A stretch of DNA of 64,000 nt, from the NCBI GenBank assembly GCA_022835595.1, contig BQUP01000010.1, positions 574,236 through 638,235 on the forward strand. Reading direction: 5' to 3'. Below are positions 9,563-21,790 of the stretch, one piece after another (the first letter of the stretch is position 1; every line of letters begins with the position of its first letter). The translations under genes were made by a program, and so were the position numbers. The stretch comes from Cystobasidium ongulense (Eukaryota > Basidiomycota > Cystobasidiomycetes > Cystobasidiales > Cystobasidiaceae). The notes under the pieces are model-generated. The model saw only the letters and a program-made list of their open reading frames with translations. It made no database searches and was not told the origin of the DNA.

Positions 9563-12070
9563 ATGGCACCCGCCGCTGCAGACTGGCCTGCGCCCTATCT
9601 GGAGAACATTGACGACAACGAAGAGGTGTACAGTGCACGTCTACTCGCTCATTGCTGATTCTCGCCTCGCTATCCGCTGACGTCCTGCGTGCCACACAGG
9701 CCCTGCTTCTCGTCACAGGTCGTGCAGGACCGGTCGACACCAGCTTCGATGGACAGATTACAGTAGAGTCGAGCTCACAGACTGCCCAAGCGTATCAACT
9801 GCAAGCATGGCCTGTCACAGATTCGTACTTCAAGGCGCTCGTGCCGCTGGAACCGGGGAATAACAACATCAAGTTCACTTTCAACCCTCCCAGAGAATGG
9901 TCGCATATTGGGACATCATCGCATCCATCCACCACAATTACATTGACATACCAGCCTTTGGCTCAAAACCCGCCTCTTCATCTTGTCATTCTAGCCGCCA
10001 GCGACAGTCCGCTCACAATAGACTGTCCGCCCGAACGCAGAGGTCAGCAAGACACGTATGATGCTGTGGTGGCCAAGTTTCAGCTTTGGGCGTACATGTG
10101 TCAGGCTTTCACAGCGGAGCAATGCAGGCGGAATGACCTTGGCAGGAGGCCGTTCGCATTGGAAGAATACGACGGGCCCGACAACGTTGAAACGTACCCC
10201 GCCAAGACCAAAAGGCGGAGACCTTTCGTTCATTTCATACGAAGTACTCACAGTCTGAGCGAGTTCAGAATGCGTGACTGTGCTCAGCAAGTGAGTAATC
10301 GCCCTATCCCCATCCCTTTGTTCAAGTCTATCATCTGACCATTGCATTAGTGTCAAAATGCGAAACGAGCAGGAGCAATGCACGAATTCGCTACCGAGGC
10401 GCTCAATCATCCGTCAGCGCCCCCATGCTTTCGCAACCCCAATGGAGCCTATGTCGCTGTCTTGACGTTGGACGCTCATTGGGACCAGTCCCAGAAGCTT
10501 TTACTGGCACATGCAGCTCTCGGCGCCGGCGGGCCGATTAGTCCAGGAAACAAGATCGGCGTGTTTGGATCGCATTCGTGTTGGAGTTGGCCTAGAAGTC
10601 TGCCTGAAGTAGTCCCGGCTTTCATGGATTGCTCTGATGTTGTGAGTTCAGCCCATTATCGGTCGTACGCGTATCGCTGAAGGTTGCGTTCGCAGGATGA
10701 GCGCTACGTCGTCAATGATCTAGGAAACGTCGGAACAGCGTGGGAGACCTTGAACGTTGGACATGGCGGTAAGAGAACTTGATACCGCCGAAAAAAAAAT
10801 GGCTATACTAATGAGATGGCCCACAGCTTTCATTCATGAAGTTGGACACGCTTTGAATTTGCCTCATCACAAGACCGGCATCATGGCGCGGGGATACCAT
10901 GAATGGAATCGTGCCTTCATGACAGTTGAGGGTCCTTCTAAACGGTGCCACACTTCAGGCTGCAGACCTATCACTCCTAAAATGGACGACAAGGAGAATC
11001 ATTGGAACAGGATGTCTATGGTCCGCTTACGATTCCACCCTTGTCTCCGACTGCCACGAGACCCACAAATCCCTTACCACTTTACAAAGATGGCTCCTTC
11101 TTTCTCCGTTGTTAAAGATGGAGTGCACATCAAGGCGCCAGTAGGGCTCGGCAGCGTCGAACTTCAAGTGGACGGTCGTTACGTATCGCATATCGAATTT
11201 CCTTTCTTTGGTCACAATAGCAGTGTCCCACCTCAGGACTACACACTCACCACCGGCCACATTGCCGAACTCATCGGTGCTGACCCTACAAAGAAGAAGG
11301 TCACCGTGACTGCTGTTGGAACAGATCAAAGACAAGCAGAGCTCCAAGACTATAGCGAAGTCAGTAGAAATTCTCGGATGACCATTACAATCAGCGAAGA
11401 AGGGCCATCGGCGCCCATACCCACCTCTGGCGCTAGTAATCTCTTTAAGAAGAGTCTGAGCAAATTTGGACATCACGCATCGCCAACGCCGACTAGCCAT
11501 GCCTCAAATGGTCATACACATTCTGGTGCACAGACAATGGAGGTTGTCAAAGGCATTGCTCTAGGATCAGAGAAGCCGCAAAACCCATCTTTCCAGGTGA
11601 TATTCAGTTCCGTGAAGCCACATCATCCGAGATTGGTCAAAGTAGATGTACGTGCCACTTATAGTACTGTACACATCGCATATTGAACCCTTCTCCTTAT
11701 AGATCCACGCTGGTTTCGCTCTTGACGGATTCAAGTTGTATTGGGAGGACGGAACCAAACAGACAATCGGACCCTGCAAAGGAGGTTCCGCACGCACATT
11801 TAAGGTGGATCCGCCCAGTCGACTGGTACGTCTAGTCCTTCGTAGCGGTGCGTGGATGGACGCTGTTTCTGTCTGCTGGGAAGGCGGCGAGACAGGCTTG
11901 TGCGGAGGGGGAGGGGGAGATCTGCGAGTTTTAGGTGCGTACTCTTCACTAAGGTACGTGACTGTGCTGACAGCTATACACCCACAGAGCCACCTGCAGA
12001 CACTCAAATATGTGGCGTGTTTGGCACGTATGGTGCCTGGCTAGACTCTCTAGGCATCATTTACGGATGA
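9563..12070 (+). CDS. Zinc metallopeptidase (YIL108W-like, Metallopep family) with C-terminal jacalin-like domain
   Basis: Seven exons join in frame. The N-terminal half has a beta-rich region beginning LLLVTGRAGPVDTSF. The catalytic block is FIHEVGHALNLPH near 10835-10865, an HExxH motif with a further histidine (HEVGHxxxxxH), as in zinc metallopeptidases. It is followed by GIMARGYHEWNR. Blocks such as GVFGSHSCWSWP and the layout match the fungal putative peptidase family that includes yeast YIL108W. The end (HAGFALDGFKLYWEDG through FGTYGAWLDSLGIIYG) is a jacalin-like lectin fold segment, expected to bind carbohydrate or protein. There is no signal peptide, so it is probably cytosolic. Substrates are not known for the family. 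The start MAPAAADW is the first ATG that splices into the conserved region. Confidence 0.85.
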
Positions 12071-12192
12071 TAATGGACATGTGTCTGTCCGCAATCAGCG
12101 GAAGTGTGCGCTGCGCGGGCCGACGTAGGCCTGTCCGGTCAGATAACCTATGACCAAGTCGTTGCATCAAAGAACCAGTCCATAGTGCTGCA

Positions 12193-12209
12193 ATATATAT
12201 ATATATATA
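12193..12209. repeat. AT dinucleotide microsatellite
   Basis: A run of alternating A and T covers 17 bases in the short gap between two convergent genes. It is likely neutral, or part of the AT-rich 3' processing context. Confidence 0.9.
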
Positions 12210-12220
12210 CAGGGTGGGCT

Positions 12221-15200
12221 TTATACACCTTCGGCGTGAGCCTTCCGTTCTGCAATACTTCCTCTCGTCAATCCTATATGCCATTTATTCGGCGTGCTTG
12301 TTCCAGAACCAGCTGGTGAATTCTCCTTATCTTCAGCATCACCCCAAGCTCCACCTCCCGGTGTCTTGATGACGAATCGGTCTCCTTTACCCAGTTTAAC
12401 GGTCTGTTTACCTGAAACATTGATGCTTCTGTATGCTTTAGGATCTTTTCCTTCGATCAGGTCGCCGTCTTCTTTTCGAGGGAGTTTCATCCAGATGTTT
12501 TGACCACATTGTGCATCGCCTCCTCCTGCTAGACCAAAAGGTCGATAAACTCGTCGCTCAGACAGGATTGAACATTGTAGTGACTCAGTAAATTCTACAG
12601 CTCTAGTGACACCGTTGCCGCCTGGAGAAAGACTACATCAGCTAGTGCTCTGACTGTGTCATTCCGGCCATTTCTCAGGGAAGATTGCTCACCGTTATAC
12701 AAGCCCTTTCCTCCAGAGCCCTCGCGAATACTGAATTCGTGTAAGATGACTGGGTATCGCCTTTCGAATGTCTCGGGGTCAGTGATCTTGGTATTCGTCA
12801 TGTGACACTATCAACGAGGCATAATGCGTTTCAGTATCTTCACTGACGCTCAGGTGCGGTTGGCAGACTCACGTGTACACCCGATGTTCCGGCCCAATTG
12901 GGTCCAGCACCAGAGCCACCGCAAATAGTCTCGTAATATCCCCAACCCTCTGTGACATTTCCCTGTTCGTCCTTGCCACCCTGTCCGAAAGTGAAGTTAT
13001 TGCCTGAAAAGCAGGGTCAGAGTCACCTCAAATTTATTCTGTTAGTCTATTCTCTCTTGACGAGGATGGACTCACAATCGCCTTGACTAGCTGCGGCTGC
13101 GTTGAAAGCTTTGAGTACCACATCTGTTATACGCTGACTTGTGCATACATTGCCTCCAACGACGGCTGCAGTTTCGGAAGGTGATAAGAGACTGCCAGCG
13201 GGTATTCTGACATCGATAGGTATCAAGCAACCATGGTTGAGAGGGATCTGTCAGACCCAAAAAGTTTATCAGCATTTTTGTAGGAGGGTGAGGCCAAATA
13301 AAACACGAAATACTCACATCAAGATCCACCATGGCTCTCAAGCAATAAATAACAGCACTATAAGTGACTGAGATAGGAGTGTTCAAATTACCAATCATTT
13401 CTAATCCAGTACCTTCAAAGTCAAATACTGCAGATCCATCTTCTTCGTTTATATCCACGTGTAGCTCTATTGGACTGCCATCATCGAGATGATCTTTAGC
13501 GTGTAATTTCGTTCCTCGGGTTTTGGCTACGTCTCGTAGGAGATTTCTAACCGCAAATTCTGCATTGTCACGGATCTGTTTTTCGGGAGTGTCAAAGGAA
13601 ATAAAGCATGTCTTGGTCAATTACACGGGTACTTCTCGTGACTGAAGGACTTGCTCACGTGTAGCATATATTCCTGCACTGTATTCAAGCTGTATTCCTC
13701 TATCATCTGGTAGATTAAATTTGCGCCTCTTCAGGTGCGACGGCAGTGCCCTCGTCAGTGACAGTCACAGCGTGTGGGAGATCCCTGACTTGGGGAATTT
13801 CGCGACTCACTTCTGGTTGGCTGCGATCTGAGCTTGTAGATCACTCTCTACATCCCGCAAGCACCGTGTTCCGGAGCAGCCTGGATATCTATAGGCAGGT
13901 CATCAGGTGTAACATCAGTACTGTTGATATTGCTACCACCAGACCAATGTGCATCAGGCTTACTGTGCAGGATCGTCGCATAATAGCTTTACTAGACCAT
14001 CCCTGTCATATTCTCCTGCGTTGACTATCTTGAAAGACTTGATTTGAGCACCTTCTTCCTAAAAAAGGTACGGGCGAGTCAGTCAAGGAATGCTCGAGAC
14101 AGCCACATGAAGTGCTTACAAAGATGGTCTTGGAGGTGGGTGGCATTGATCCCTGATAAGAGGAAGGGTTCATGTCAGGACTTCTGCCGCAAGACTGCGC
14201 TGTGTAGGTGTGGATGTCACTTACAGGTAAGATACCACCAACGTCTATCCGAGAGCACATTGCAACGGTCAGCCTGCGGAGGGAGATCGATCCAGGACAA
14301 AGCCTAACGAGCACGCACCGGCATGATGACCTCTAGAAGCAGTAAAGAATACGATTTCCCCATCTTGAAAAACGGGTGTAATTACCGTACAATCTGGTAG
14401 ATGACTACCACCAGCTACGGGGTGATTGGTGAGTAACACATCTCCTTCATGAAGATTTCCCTCTAGATAAGTCATAACGTAAGTGTCAGACCGTGCAAAG
14501 GATACTTCGTAAAGATCTAGGCTAGTACAGGGACATGCACTTACTGAGGTAGGACGTTTGATACCGCACCGCACTGTCGTTGACCTCATCAGCAAGATCT
14601 CCCACCGAAGCGGACATTATCGAACGAACAAGGACATGCTTCCCTAGAGTATGAAGCTCCTGGTTCAGTGCTCTCCTCTGGACAGATTACAATGAGAGCC
14701 ATTAAGTGGTACTCACAAGGTGAACAGGAAGATGAGGCGCATCTGAATGACATGCCACCGCGGCCTTTTTAGCAAGCTTTGAACTTATTGTGAAAAGGAC
14801 TACTCAGACCCACTTGCAATAAGGTCTCCATTGGGTGCGAAGATGGCGCAACTAAAGTCCAGACGTTCTGCCGGTGATGAACAGGAATATGGATGAGCTG
14901 AAGTTGATAGTGGAGAATCAAGGCTAAGGAAGATGGCCACACCTTTGATATTGGTGCTGGAAGTCGGCAAATAGCGTGAGGGTACATTCTACCATCTACT
15001 AGAAGGCAGCAGGCAAGCTTACGAGATGGAAGTCTTCTGGAGCACTGTTCCCATAGCCTATACGGTAGAATGGGGGTAGATGGGTCGTTATCGGCTCAGC
15101 AAGTCTGGCTATAGCTGACAGATGGACAGGGACGGACCTCTGCTACAGACATGAATCTATGCGAGAAGACAGACAGCAGGATTCTGTCAGGGGCATTGTC

Positions 15201-15242
15201 GACATTGCCGGTGGTGTTACTGCCGGCTTTCTGGTCCGCCAT
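12221..15242 (-). CDS. Stand-alone HyuB subunit (hydantoinase B/5-oxoprolinase B-type)
   Basis: About a dozen short exons on the minus strand splice into a HyuB-family protein. In order they give [99 protein letters not shown] and [11 protein letters not shown]. Later come [32 protein letters not shown] and [16 protein letters not shown], ending [15 protein letters not shown] plus a short tail [10 protein letters not shown]. The family hydrolyses cyclic amides with ATP, usually together with HyuA. In most fungal 5-oxoprolinases A and B halves are fused into about 1,300 residues. Here nothing upstream of MADQ resembles HyuA, so this gene encodes the B half only. The upstream divergent gene is unrelated. 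A partner would have to be elsewhere in the genome. Confidence 0.8.
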
Positions 15243-15729
15243 GCTGGAATGGAGTGCGATAATGTGTTCAAGTCGGGACAGCAAAGCAAGCCACTGGCAG
15301 ACGGTGTGCAAGTGGATGAATAGGTCAGAAGGCAAGCGAGGCGAAGACTAGTCGAGCAGAGAACCGCGCTACAGTATCAGGTCTAGCAAGAGCTTAAAGG
15401 CCTTCAAGTCGGGTATCTTTGTCGATCACCTTGTGCGGATATTCGAGATTCCGACGTGGGTCGTCTGCCGTCGATGTTTGGGAACATCAGATTAGATTGT
15501 GATGGATGGATTGTCAAGACAGGCTGTGATGCACTCAGTGTTCTGTTACTACTACTACCACGCATCAGAAGCAGTCTACTTGCCGTGCTCGTCCCATTGT
15601 ATTACTCACTCATGTGTCCATGCCTGTTATCTAAGCAATCTCTTGTGCAATATTCTGATGATTATTCGCTTCGGTCTCCTCCTCTCCGCCAACGCACGCA
15701 CGCACGCACGCCCGTCTGCAGCTGCAAGC
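15243..15729. promoter_or_regulatory. Divergent promoter region between HyuB-type gene and DUF2985-type gene
   Basis: These 487 bases separate two divergent genes. The plus-strand open frame extends upstream through it (from 15499), but that part has an odd composition and I place the start at 15730. A CGCACGCA repeat run is present at about 15690-15712. Confidence 0.45.
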
Positions 15730-18450
15730 ATGGAGGCCAGCAGCAGCGACGCCAACAGCAACAGCAACAGCTCTCCTCGCAGCAATGGCGCGCCGCCGCT
15801 CCCCCCAGCTGGCCCGCGAAGACCTGCCGCCGCCGTCAGAATGCCGTCGTGCCAGATTCAGCGCAACTGGGACAGAGGCGAGGCGAGCAGTGGGGCCATC
15901 AGTCCCAGCATTTCCCAGGCCAATGCAGCTGCTGCTGCTCGGAGAAGGGCTGCAACCGTAGCCCTGGCCTCTCCCATTCGAGAGTATCCCCCAGCGTTGG
16001 CTCCCCATCTCTATCCGGCCACCGCTGTCAACTCCAGGGTCAAGAATGAGTCCAACAACCATGACGACAACAATAATATCAGCAACAACTTCCTCAGAGT
16101 GCCTGATAATGGAGTATCTGGCGATAGCCGCATTTCTATAGCCAGCCAAGACCCTCCAGCACACGATAGTAACAATCCAGACGATAAAAACATTGGATGG
16201 GGTGCTGCGCTCATGACCCGTGGTAGACGGAGAGCAGCAACGACAGCTGCAGCTTTAGGCAGGACACTGACTGGGGGTGGTGGTGGTACCAGTGGACGCG
16301 ACTCGACAGCGGACGGACCAGTAGACATTGGCGACATGGAGGCCACTCGACGAGCAAGGGCTGCAAGTCACGTTTCAAGAGATGACATTCGTCAAAGCGG
16401 TCGAAACGAGGCATATGGTTCGCAAGTACACGATATGTTGGATGTTATAGATCCTGAAGTACAGACAGTCAACTTACTGGGGGATATACAGAATGCATTC
16501 TTTATTCCTCCTAATCGACTATTCGACCGGACGAGAAAACTTCAATTGACCAAACCTCCTGAATCAAAAGAAACGATTGAAGAACGTCGTCAGCAGTTGC
16601 AAGACTTGTACGCACCTCCTCGGACAGAGGAACAACAAGCTGCAGCGGCTGCCAGAAGAGCGGAGAAAGAAGCACAACAGCAACAGCAAACCCAGACTGG
16701 TACTGCCACTAGACCCGGTGAACTTCCCACGACTGGCCTCCCACCGATAATTACAACAGGGCAAGAATATGAGAAACCGCCACGAGTGGATGAAGGTACA
16801 CAAACGGCAGAGGAGGGTGAAGGTGGAGAGGGGATGAATAAACCATTACCAGGACCGCCACCTCCACTTAAACCATCAGAAGAATTGCAAGCCGGTGAAG
16901 TACGAGGACCAAGTACACCAATAGATACAGAAGAAGTAATACTAGCAGATCAAAAATTCGTCAAGGGAAGATACTTTGTTCTGCCCTCGAAATTGGTTGA
17001 TATGTCAGATTGGTCAGATCAGGAAAAAGCAGATTTAGATGATTATGTTAGACATTTAATGCATAATAAGAAGGAGATATTCAGGCGGAGAATGCGTGGA
17101 TTTGGGAAATACGTTAGGACTCGTGAGTTTTTCGTTCGTCACTTTCTGGTCAATTTCTTTCCCTTATCAGGTTGTGACCGTACCTGTATTAGGGTTCTGA
17201 TCACTGACACATTTCTCTTTTGGCCGTCTCAACAGCTCTTGGGTGTTTCGTCACTGTCTATGCGTCACTTTTGACCTTCTGGGGTGCAGCTTGGGTCCTT
17301 TTCCTGTAAGCAAGCTCGGACGCGAGGTTCGCCACCTAATAAAGTATATCAGTTTACTTTACTGATATCCTTCCTTATCTTCCTCCCAGTATTGGATGGC
17401 TACCAGCGGGCGACAGACAAGCCTATTTTGTCGAGATTTGTGATCAAATTCTAGTCGCTCTATTCTGCGTAACTGGATTCGGGTTGATACCTTGGCGAAT
17501 CAGAGATACTTATCATGCCTACTACATCATCAAATATCATCGAAAAACATTAAAATTGAGAAAAAAAAGAGGACTACCCAAATTAGCGGATGATAATGAT
17601 TTACCAAATGATCAAGTCTATAATCATGATTTAGAAATGAATGGTCATGCTCAAGATGCTGTTCTAAGTGATGAAGAACAAGCTTTGCTTGTCAAACATC
17701 AAACTGCTCTTTCAAAGTCACATAGTGAGTACTGGCAAAGTGTAACAAGTTTCCGCCGAAGCCTCACAGATCACTGACATTTTTTGGTGGGCATGACAAT
17801 CAGCATACTATCGTCCACACGAAACCTTCACACATCATGCCTTCCCACTTAGTTTCCTTATCGCCGTCATTGTCCTGTGCGACTGTCACTCTTGCTTCCA
17901 ATTGGCTCTCGGTTCCGCAACATGGTCTATAAGCTACCACCACTGGTACAAGAAAATTCTCACCACCATCGTCCTCTGCTTCTCTCTTTCATGCAATATC
18001 ACCGGCGGAATTTGCATTGGTGTTGGATCTAGATTATCACGTAAAAAGGAGGTAGTCGAAGCTCTGCTCAGATCAGCTATAACAGAGGAAGCGTTGAAAC
18101 GCAAGCAAGATGCTGAAAAGTATAGAGCTGAAAAAAGGCAACGATTAGAAAAAGAAGCTTACGAGAAGAAGCACGGTAGACAAGATAGCAATGGTGGTGG
18201 TTTAATCAAAGCTGGCAGTTATCCTCTCAACGCTGTCAAAAATGCACCCCAGCGCCTCAAGCTTATGACTCGAAGGAACAGTTCTGATCCTGGGTTGTCG
18301 GAAAAACTAGTTTCGAACGGTAGACGGTCCACTTCATCTGCTAGAAGTAGCTTGGACTCTCGAAGATCAGATCAGCAACAGCCGCCAATGCCTCTCAAAA
18401 GAGCGGCCAGCGAGAGACTTGTCAGTTCATCTGTTCGGAAGGATCAGTAG
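15730..18450 (+). CDS. DUF2985-like fungal membrane protein
   Basis: The first exon is long and mostly disordered: poly-serine/asparagine (SSDANSNSNSS), alanine runs, and glycine- and proline-rich blocks. A conserved core follows: KFVKGRYFVLPSKLVDMSDW, LGCFVTVYASLLTFWGAAWV, FVEICDQILVALFCVTGFGL and PWRIRDTYHAYYIIKY. Further on are HETFTHHAFPLSFLIAVIVL, CFQLALGSATWSI and LTTIVLCFSLSCNITGG. The phrase FxxICxQILxALFCVTGFGLIPWRxRD is typical of the fungal DUF2985 family, multi-spanning membrane proteins of unknown function. About five hydrophobic segments are visible. The C-terminal tail is charged, with a lysine-rich coiled coil (EKYRAEKRQRLEKEAYEKK) and serine-rich sequence. The start at 15730 (MEASSSDANS) is chosen over the in-frame 15499 ATG because the upstream part lacks the disordered-protein composition. 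Confidence 0.75.
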
Positions 18451-18793
18451 CCAGCCAGCCTTGTTCTGTGCTTAAAAAAACAAACATATTATCGTTAGCA
18501 TGCCTGCTTGAAACGAAGGAGCAACCCTCTTTGTGTTATTTCAGAGGAGTGTCAGATAGATTGGCTACTCCGCGTCAGTATTTGTGTAAACCAGTCACGC
18601 CCTCATCGGTATGTAGCTATAGCCCATCATCTGCATTAATTCCTTGTTCGAACGAAGTAATCGATTCGTACGTCCTAAACCACAAATTACTTTGCCGCAT
18701 GGAGATAAACACCACATAGGGTGAGCGGCCCATAGAGAGTTCTTTCAGGTAGGAACGGTAAGTATACATATATATCCCGTAAAACTATATCGC
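18451..18793. other. Convergent 3' intergenic region
   Basis: These 343 bases lie between two genes that end towards each other. No gene or motif is recognised beyond a poly-A run near 18474. Confidence 0.5.
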
Positions 18794-20346
18794 TCAGAGC
18801 TTTGAGGCCTTCTTTAACACTTGAGCTCTCACAACCCCTTCTTGTTGCACTACAGCAGCAAGCCTGCCATCGTGTGTGTAAATCCGACCATGCACTAAGC
18901 CGCGACCGTCTCCGGCTGCTTGTGTTTCCATTACAAATAGAAGCCACTGTGAGACGTCTGCCGGACTAAGGGGAGAACTTTCGATGTTAGCGAGATACCT
19001 AAAAGAGTGTGGAAGGCTCTAAGAGCTGGAACTTACTGATAGTAGTGCAGAGAATGATCCAAACTAGCCATCATGGCCAGTCGGGGCTCTTTCGAAGATC
19101 GAAGTCCTAGAGCCTGGAGGCGGAAAGGTATTAATAATAGTTTAGCAGCATATTAGCAGCATAAAGAAAGGATGTTCTTGAAATCTACTTACTCTAGCTG
19201 CCGTGCCTATAAACTGGAAATCACTGGCATATGCAAGAACGCATTTGTGAAAAAGGTCATCTACGGGGACCTTGGCACGAGATCTGAACCATATAGCTTG
19301 CTGTGGACAGGGAGGTGGGGGTGGAGTAGTAGAATCTTTGCTTCTTCTCCAAGCGAATGGATCTACTGGGTGAGCTGAACGTATTTCTATTGATGACAAT
19401 CGACGCTCTTCTGCGTTGTTGAGGAAGTATTGACGAACTTTTTCTGACATGGATGGATCCGCTGAGACTAATTGCTGCATGCTTTCTTCGATAGGTAGAC
19501 AGTCCTGTTGCCGCAGAAAATGGGGATACAGAGGATGTTGGGTGGGACATGTGGGACCTCGTTTAGCAAATACCCCGTAACGCTGCAGTATCACAAAACA
19601 CAAGTCGTATGAGAAGAGTGAACTCACATCTGGCGCTGCTACATTTCGAAACACTTCATGTTGAGTGTAATCAATCTGAAAACGAGGCTGTTCCGGTTCT
19701 GGTTTCTGGAAAGAAGCGATGAGTACAAAGATCTCTTTGCCTTTCTGGACAGCTTTGACTGTTCTAGTTGCGTACGACCTCCCATCTCTTGATCTCTCTA
19801 TCATGTATAGTACTGGGAAGTCGACATCGCCAAAGGAAAGGAAGTAGCAGTGTAGCGAGTGTAACAGCAGCGCTGGATTGACTGTTTGTCCCGCTGCACG
19901 TGCTGATTGTGCAATAACTTGCCCACCGAACGCGCCGCTGGAGGGAAGAACGTACATATGTTGTCAGCTAACTTGAAACCATTTGCAATGTATATGCTCT
20001 TCTTGGGGCGCTCGGCCAGATGTCATCCCCTCCTGCAGGATCAAGAGCCGCTCAAGAGACATCTATTGACTGCCCTCGCATGACCCGGGTCTTGCAGCAC
20101 TCGTTCACTTGTACGGGGCTGTCGAGGTTTGTGCAAGCTGTCTGAGGCCAGATGTAGCAACACACAGTTGCTACTTGGAGAGCAACTCACCGTCCGGTTA
20201 ATGGCTTCCACAAGCGGACGCTTCTGAAGATATCGTTATCAAGCTGCTCTAGCTCGAGGGCTGACGATGAAGGGTAAGACAACATATTCGGAATACAAGT
20301 GTGTTCTCTGCTCACCAGCTTCTATAGGTTCAGGCTCTTCCGGCAT
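18794..20346 (-). CDS. Acyl-CoA thioesterase II (TesB/ACOT8-like), peroxisomal
   Basis: The joined exons read MPEEPEPIEA, LELEQLDNDIFRSVRLWKPL, GAFGGQVIAQSARAAGQTV, LHSLHCYFLSFGD, YMIERSRDGRSYATRTVKA, and later LASLDHSLHYY-type sequence, ending VRAQVLKKASKL. FGGQxxAQ, the LHSLHxYFL block, RDGRSYxTRxVxA and a C-terminal second hotdog with DHS are the signature of double-hotdog acyl-CoA thioesterases, which release free fatty acids and CoA. The last three residues SKL are a classical type 1 peroxisomal targeting signal, supporting a role alongside beta-oxidation. The intron between LTGR and GAFGG is about 250 bases, longer than its neighbours. The start at 20346 uses a short first exon that splices cleanly; an ATG at 20285 is the alternative. 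Confidence 0.85.
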
Positions 20347-21790
20347 CTTGTCAATCTAAATGTTGTTCCGGAGAAGACAAAGCTTGCAGCCGGCGTTCAT
20401 GGGCAGCTGCAGAGGCCGGTGGTGAAAGCTTCGGAAGTTATCATGGCTAACGAGGCAAGGCTTATAATATTTCATTATACTATCAGGAGGCGACTGAACA
20501 TACATCATATGGTCTCCAGCCTCCTACCCATTGCCATTGCCAAATGGACGCGCTCATGAACCATCCATATACCTATACGCAGACCGTACCTACAAGATGA
20601 CTCTTTCGCACTCATGCAGCAGCGTCGTGGAGTGAATATTCGTTGTATAGTACACGGTATTTATTACATGCTACAAGTCAAAGCATTATAGAACCAACGT
20701 TTGGACTTGCATCGTTAACGCCACTCCCGCCACCGCTGCTAGTATGCTCACGACCGGCATATCAAATAATATCACAACGGGCAAAGCCGTACACAAACGA
20801 GCAGACTTAGAGACCCCTGGCACAGGCACACTCAGAGCTGTCACCGAAAATGTGACAACGGTGGCTGGTCACCGCTGACTATCAAGCTAATAGTGGGGAG
20901 CGGGTCGTAATTTAATTGGTAGAGACAACAGTAGTAGCATTGCCAGGTATCATCCATCCAGCTAATAAGACAGCAGCAAGCTTCTAAGTTATTCTACTAT
21001 GTTTTGCGACATCGTAAGAGGTGACTGGTACGGGCAAGGCACGGGTTGGGTGACCTGTAACCGTCAGTCGGTAGCAATTATTAGTAGTCGTGAGTCTATG
21101 GTCGTATAGAGGGCAAGTACGGCAGTCGGGGGCTGAAACTAATGCGTGTAGTTCACTATTATCCCACAGCACATGCGCAATAATACCCTCAAAGCAGAAG
21201 TCGCGTCGTCGAAGCCGTGTAGGACCTGGAACCTGTTATATCTAAATATTCTGCGCCCGACATATAAGTTAGAGATTTGATGGTTACCGTAACTGTAGCT
21301 CGGTCTTCCAGGTTTTTCCACGCTTTCCAGCTACGACAAAACTTGACCAGATCCCAGGGCCGATATCTGGTTCGTTCGGAGATGCGGAATGAGGCTGATC
21401 GGTAGCACTCATCAGCGGACTGGGATTTAATTATTTCAATCTCGACTTGTTGAGATTTGTTATTTTGGCGCAAATTAAAACTTGCTCAAGCCCGCCTAAC
21501 TGCAAGAATAATTTTCGTAAATTCACGCGTGCCACGGTCACTCGGATTTTAGTGGGGCGAATTCGTCTTAGAGCACTTCATTTCTTTTTTCTGACGTAGG
21601 CCCGTCCAAGCTGAAATTTTTTGGTACCAGCCTTGCCATCAGAAGAGCTATCAGGACAGCAAGCGAATTTGTTGTCGTAGTCCTTCTTTCTCAAACCACA
21701 TACACACACTCAGACACCAATTGGCTTTTCTCTTTGCAAGAACACCTGGTTATCTATACTATCGCCCAAAGCTTCACAAGTATCGTCGCA
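20347..21790. other. Gene-poor intergenic region (1.4 kb)
   Basis: This is one of the two largest gaps. Its right part (21480-21790) is AT-rich with T runs and is the promoter and leader of the HAD phosphatase gene. The left part contains a possible decayed gene (listed separately). Several open frames of 60-95 codons on the minus strand show no recognisable domain or convincing splice pattern. Confidence 0.5.
20686..21172 (-). pseudogene. Possible decayed gene for a threonine/valine-rich surface protein
   Basis: On the minus strand, pieces in different frames look like a fungal wall or GPI-type protein: LTTTNNCYRLTVTGHPTRALPV, then KLAAVLLAGWMIPGNATTVV, then TVVTFSVTALSVPVPG, and a hydrophobic C-terminal tail VVSILAAVAGVALTM. 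T/V/P-rich text with a hydrophobic tail is typical of GPI-anchored surface proteins. The pieces are separated by stop codons and frame changes (at least TAA after VVSTN and TGA/TAG shortly after), and no splice scheme I tried restores a single frame. It may equally be chance composition. Confidence is low. Confidence 0.25.

Noticed and set aside
9279-9740. Minus-strand open frame of 153 codons
   Set aside because: It overlaps the metallopeptidase start and first intron on the opposite strand, with arginine-rich composition typical of a shadow frame.
21189-21473. Minus-strand open frame of 94 codons in the 1.4-kb gap
   Set aside because: No domain, no splice continuation to a longer product and no signal peptide.
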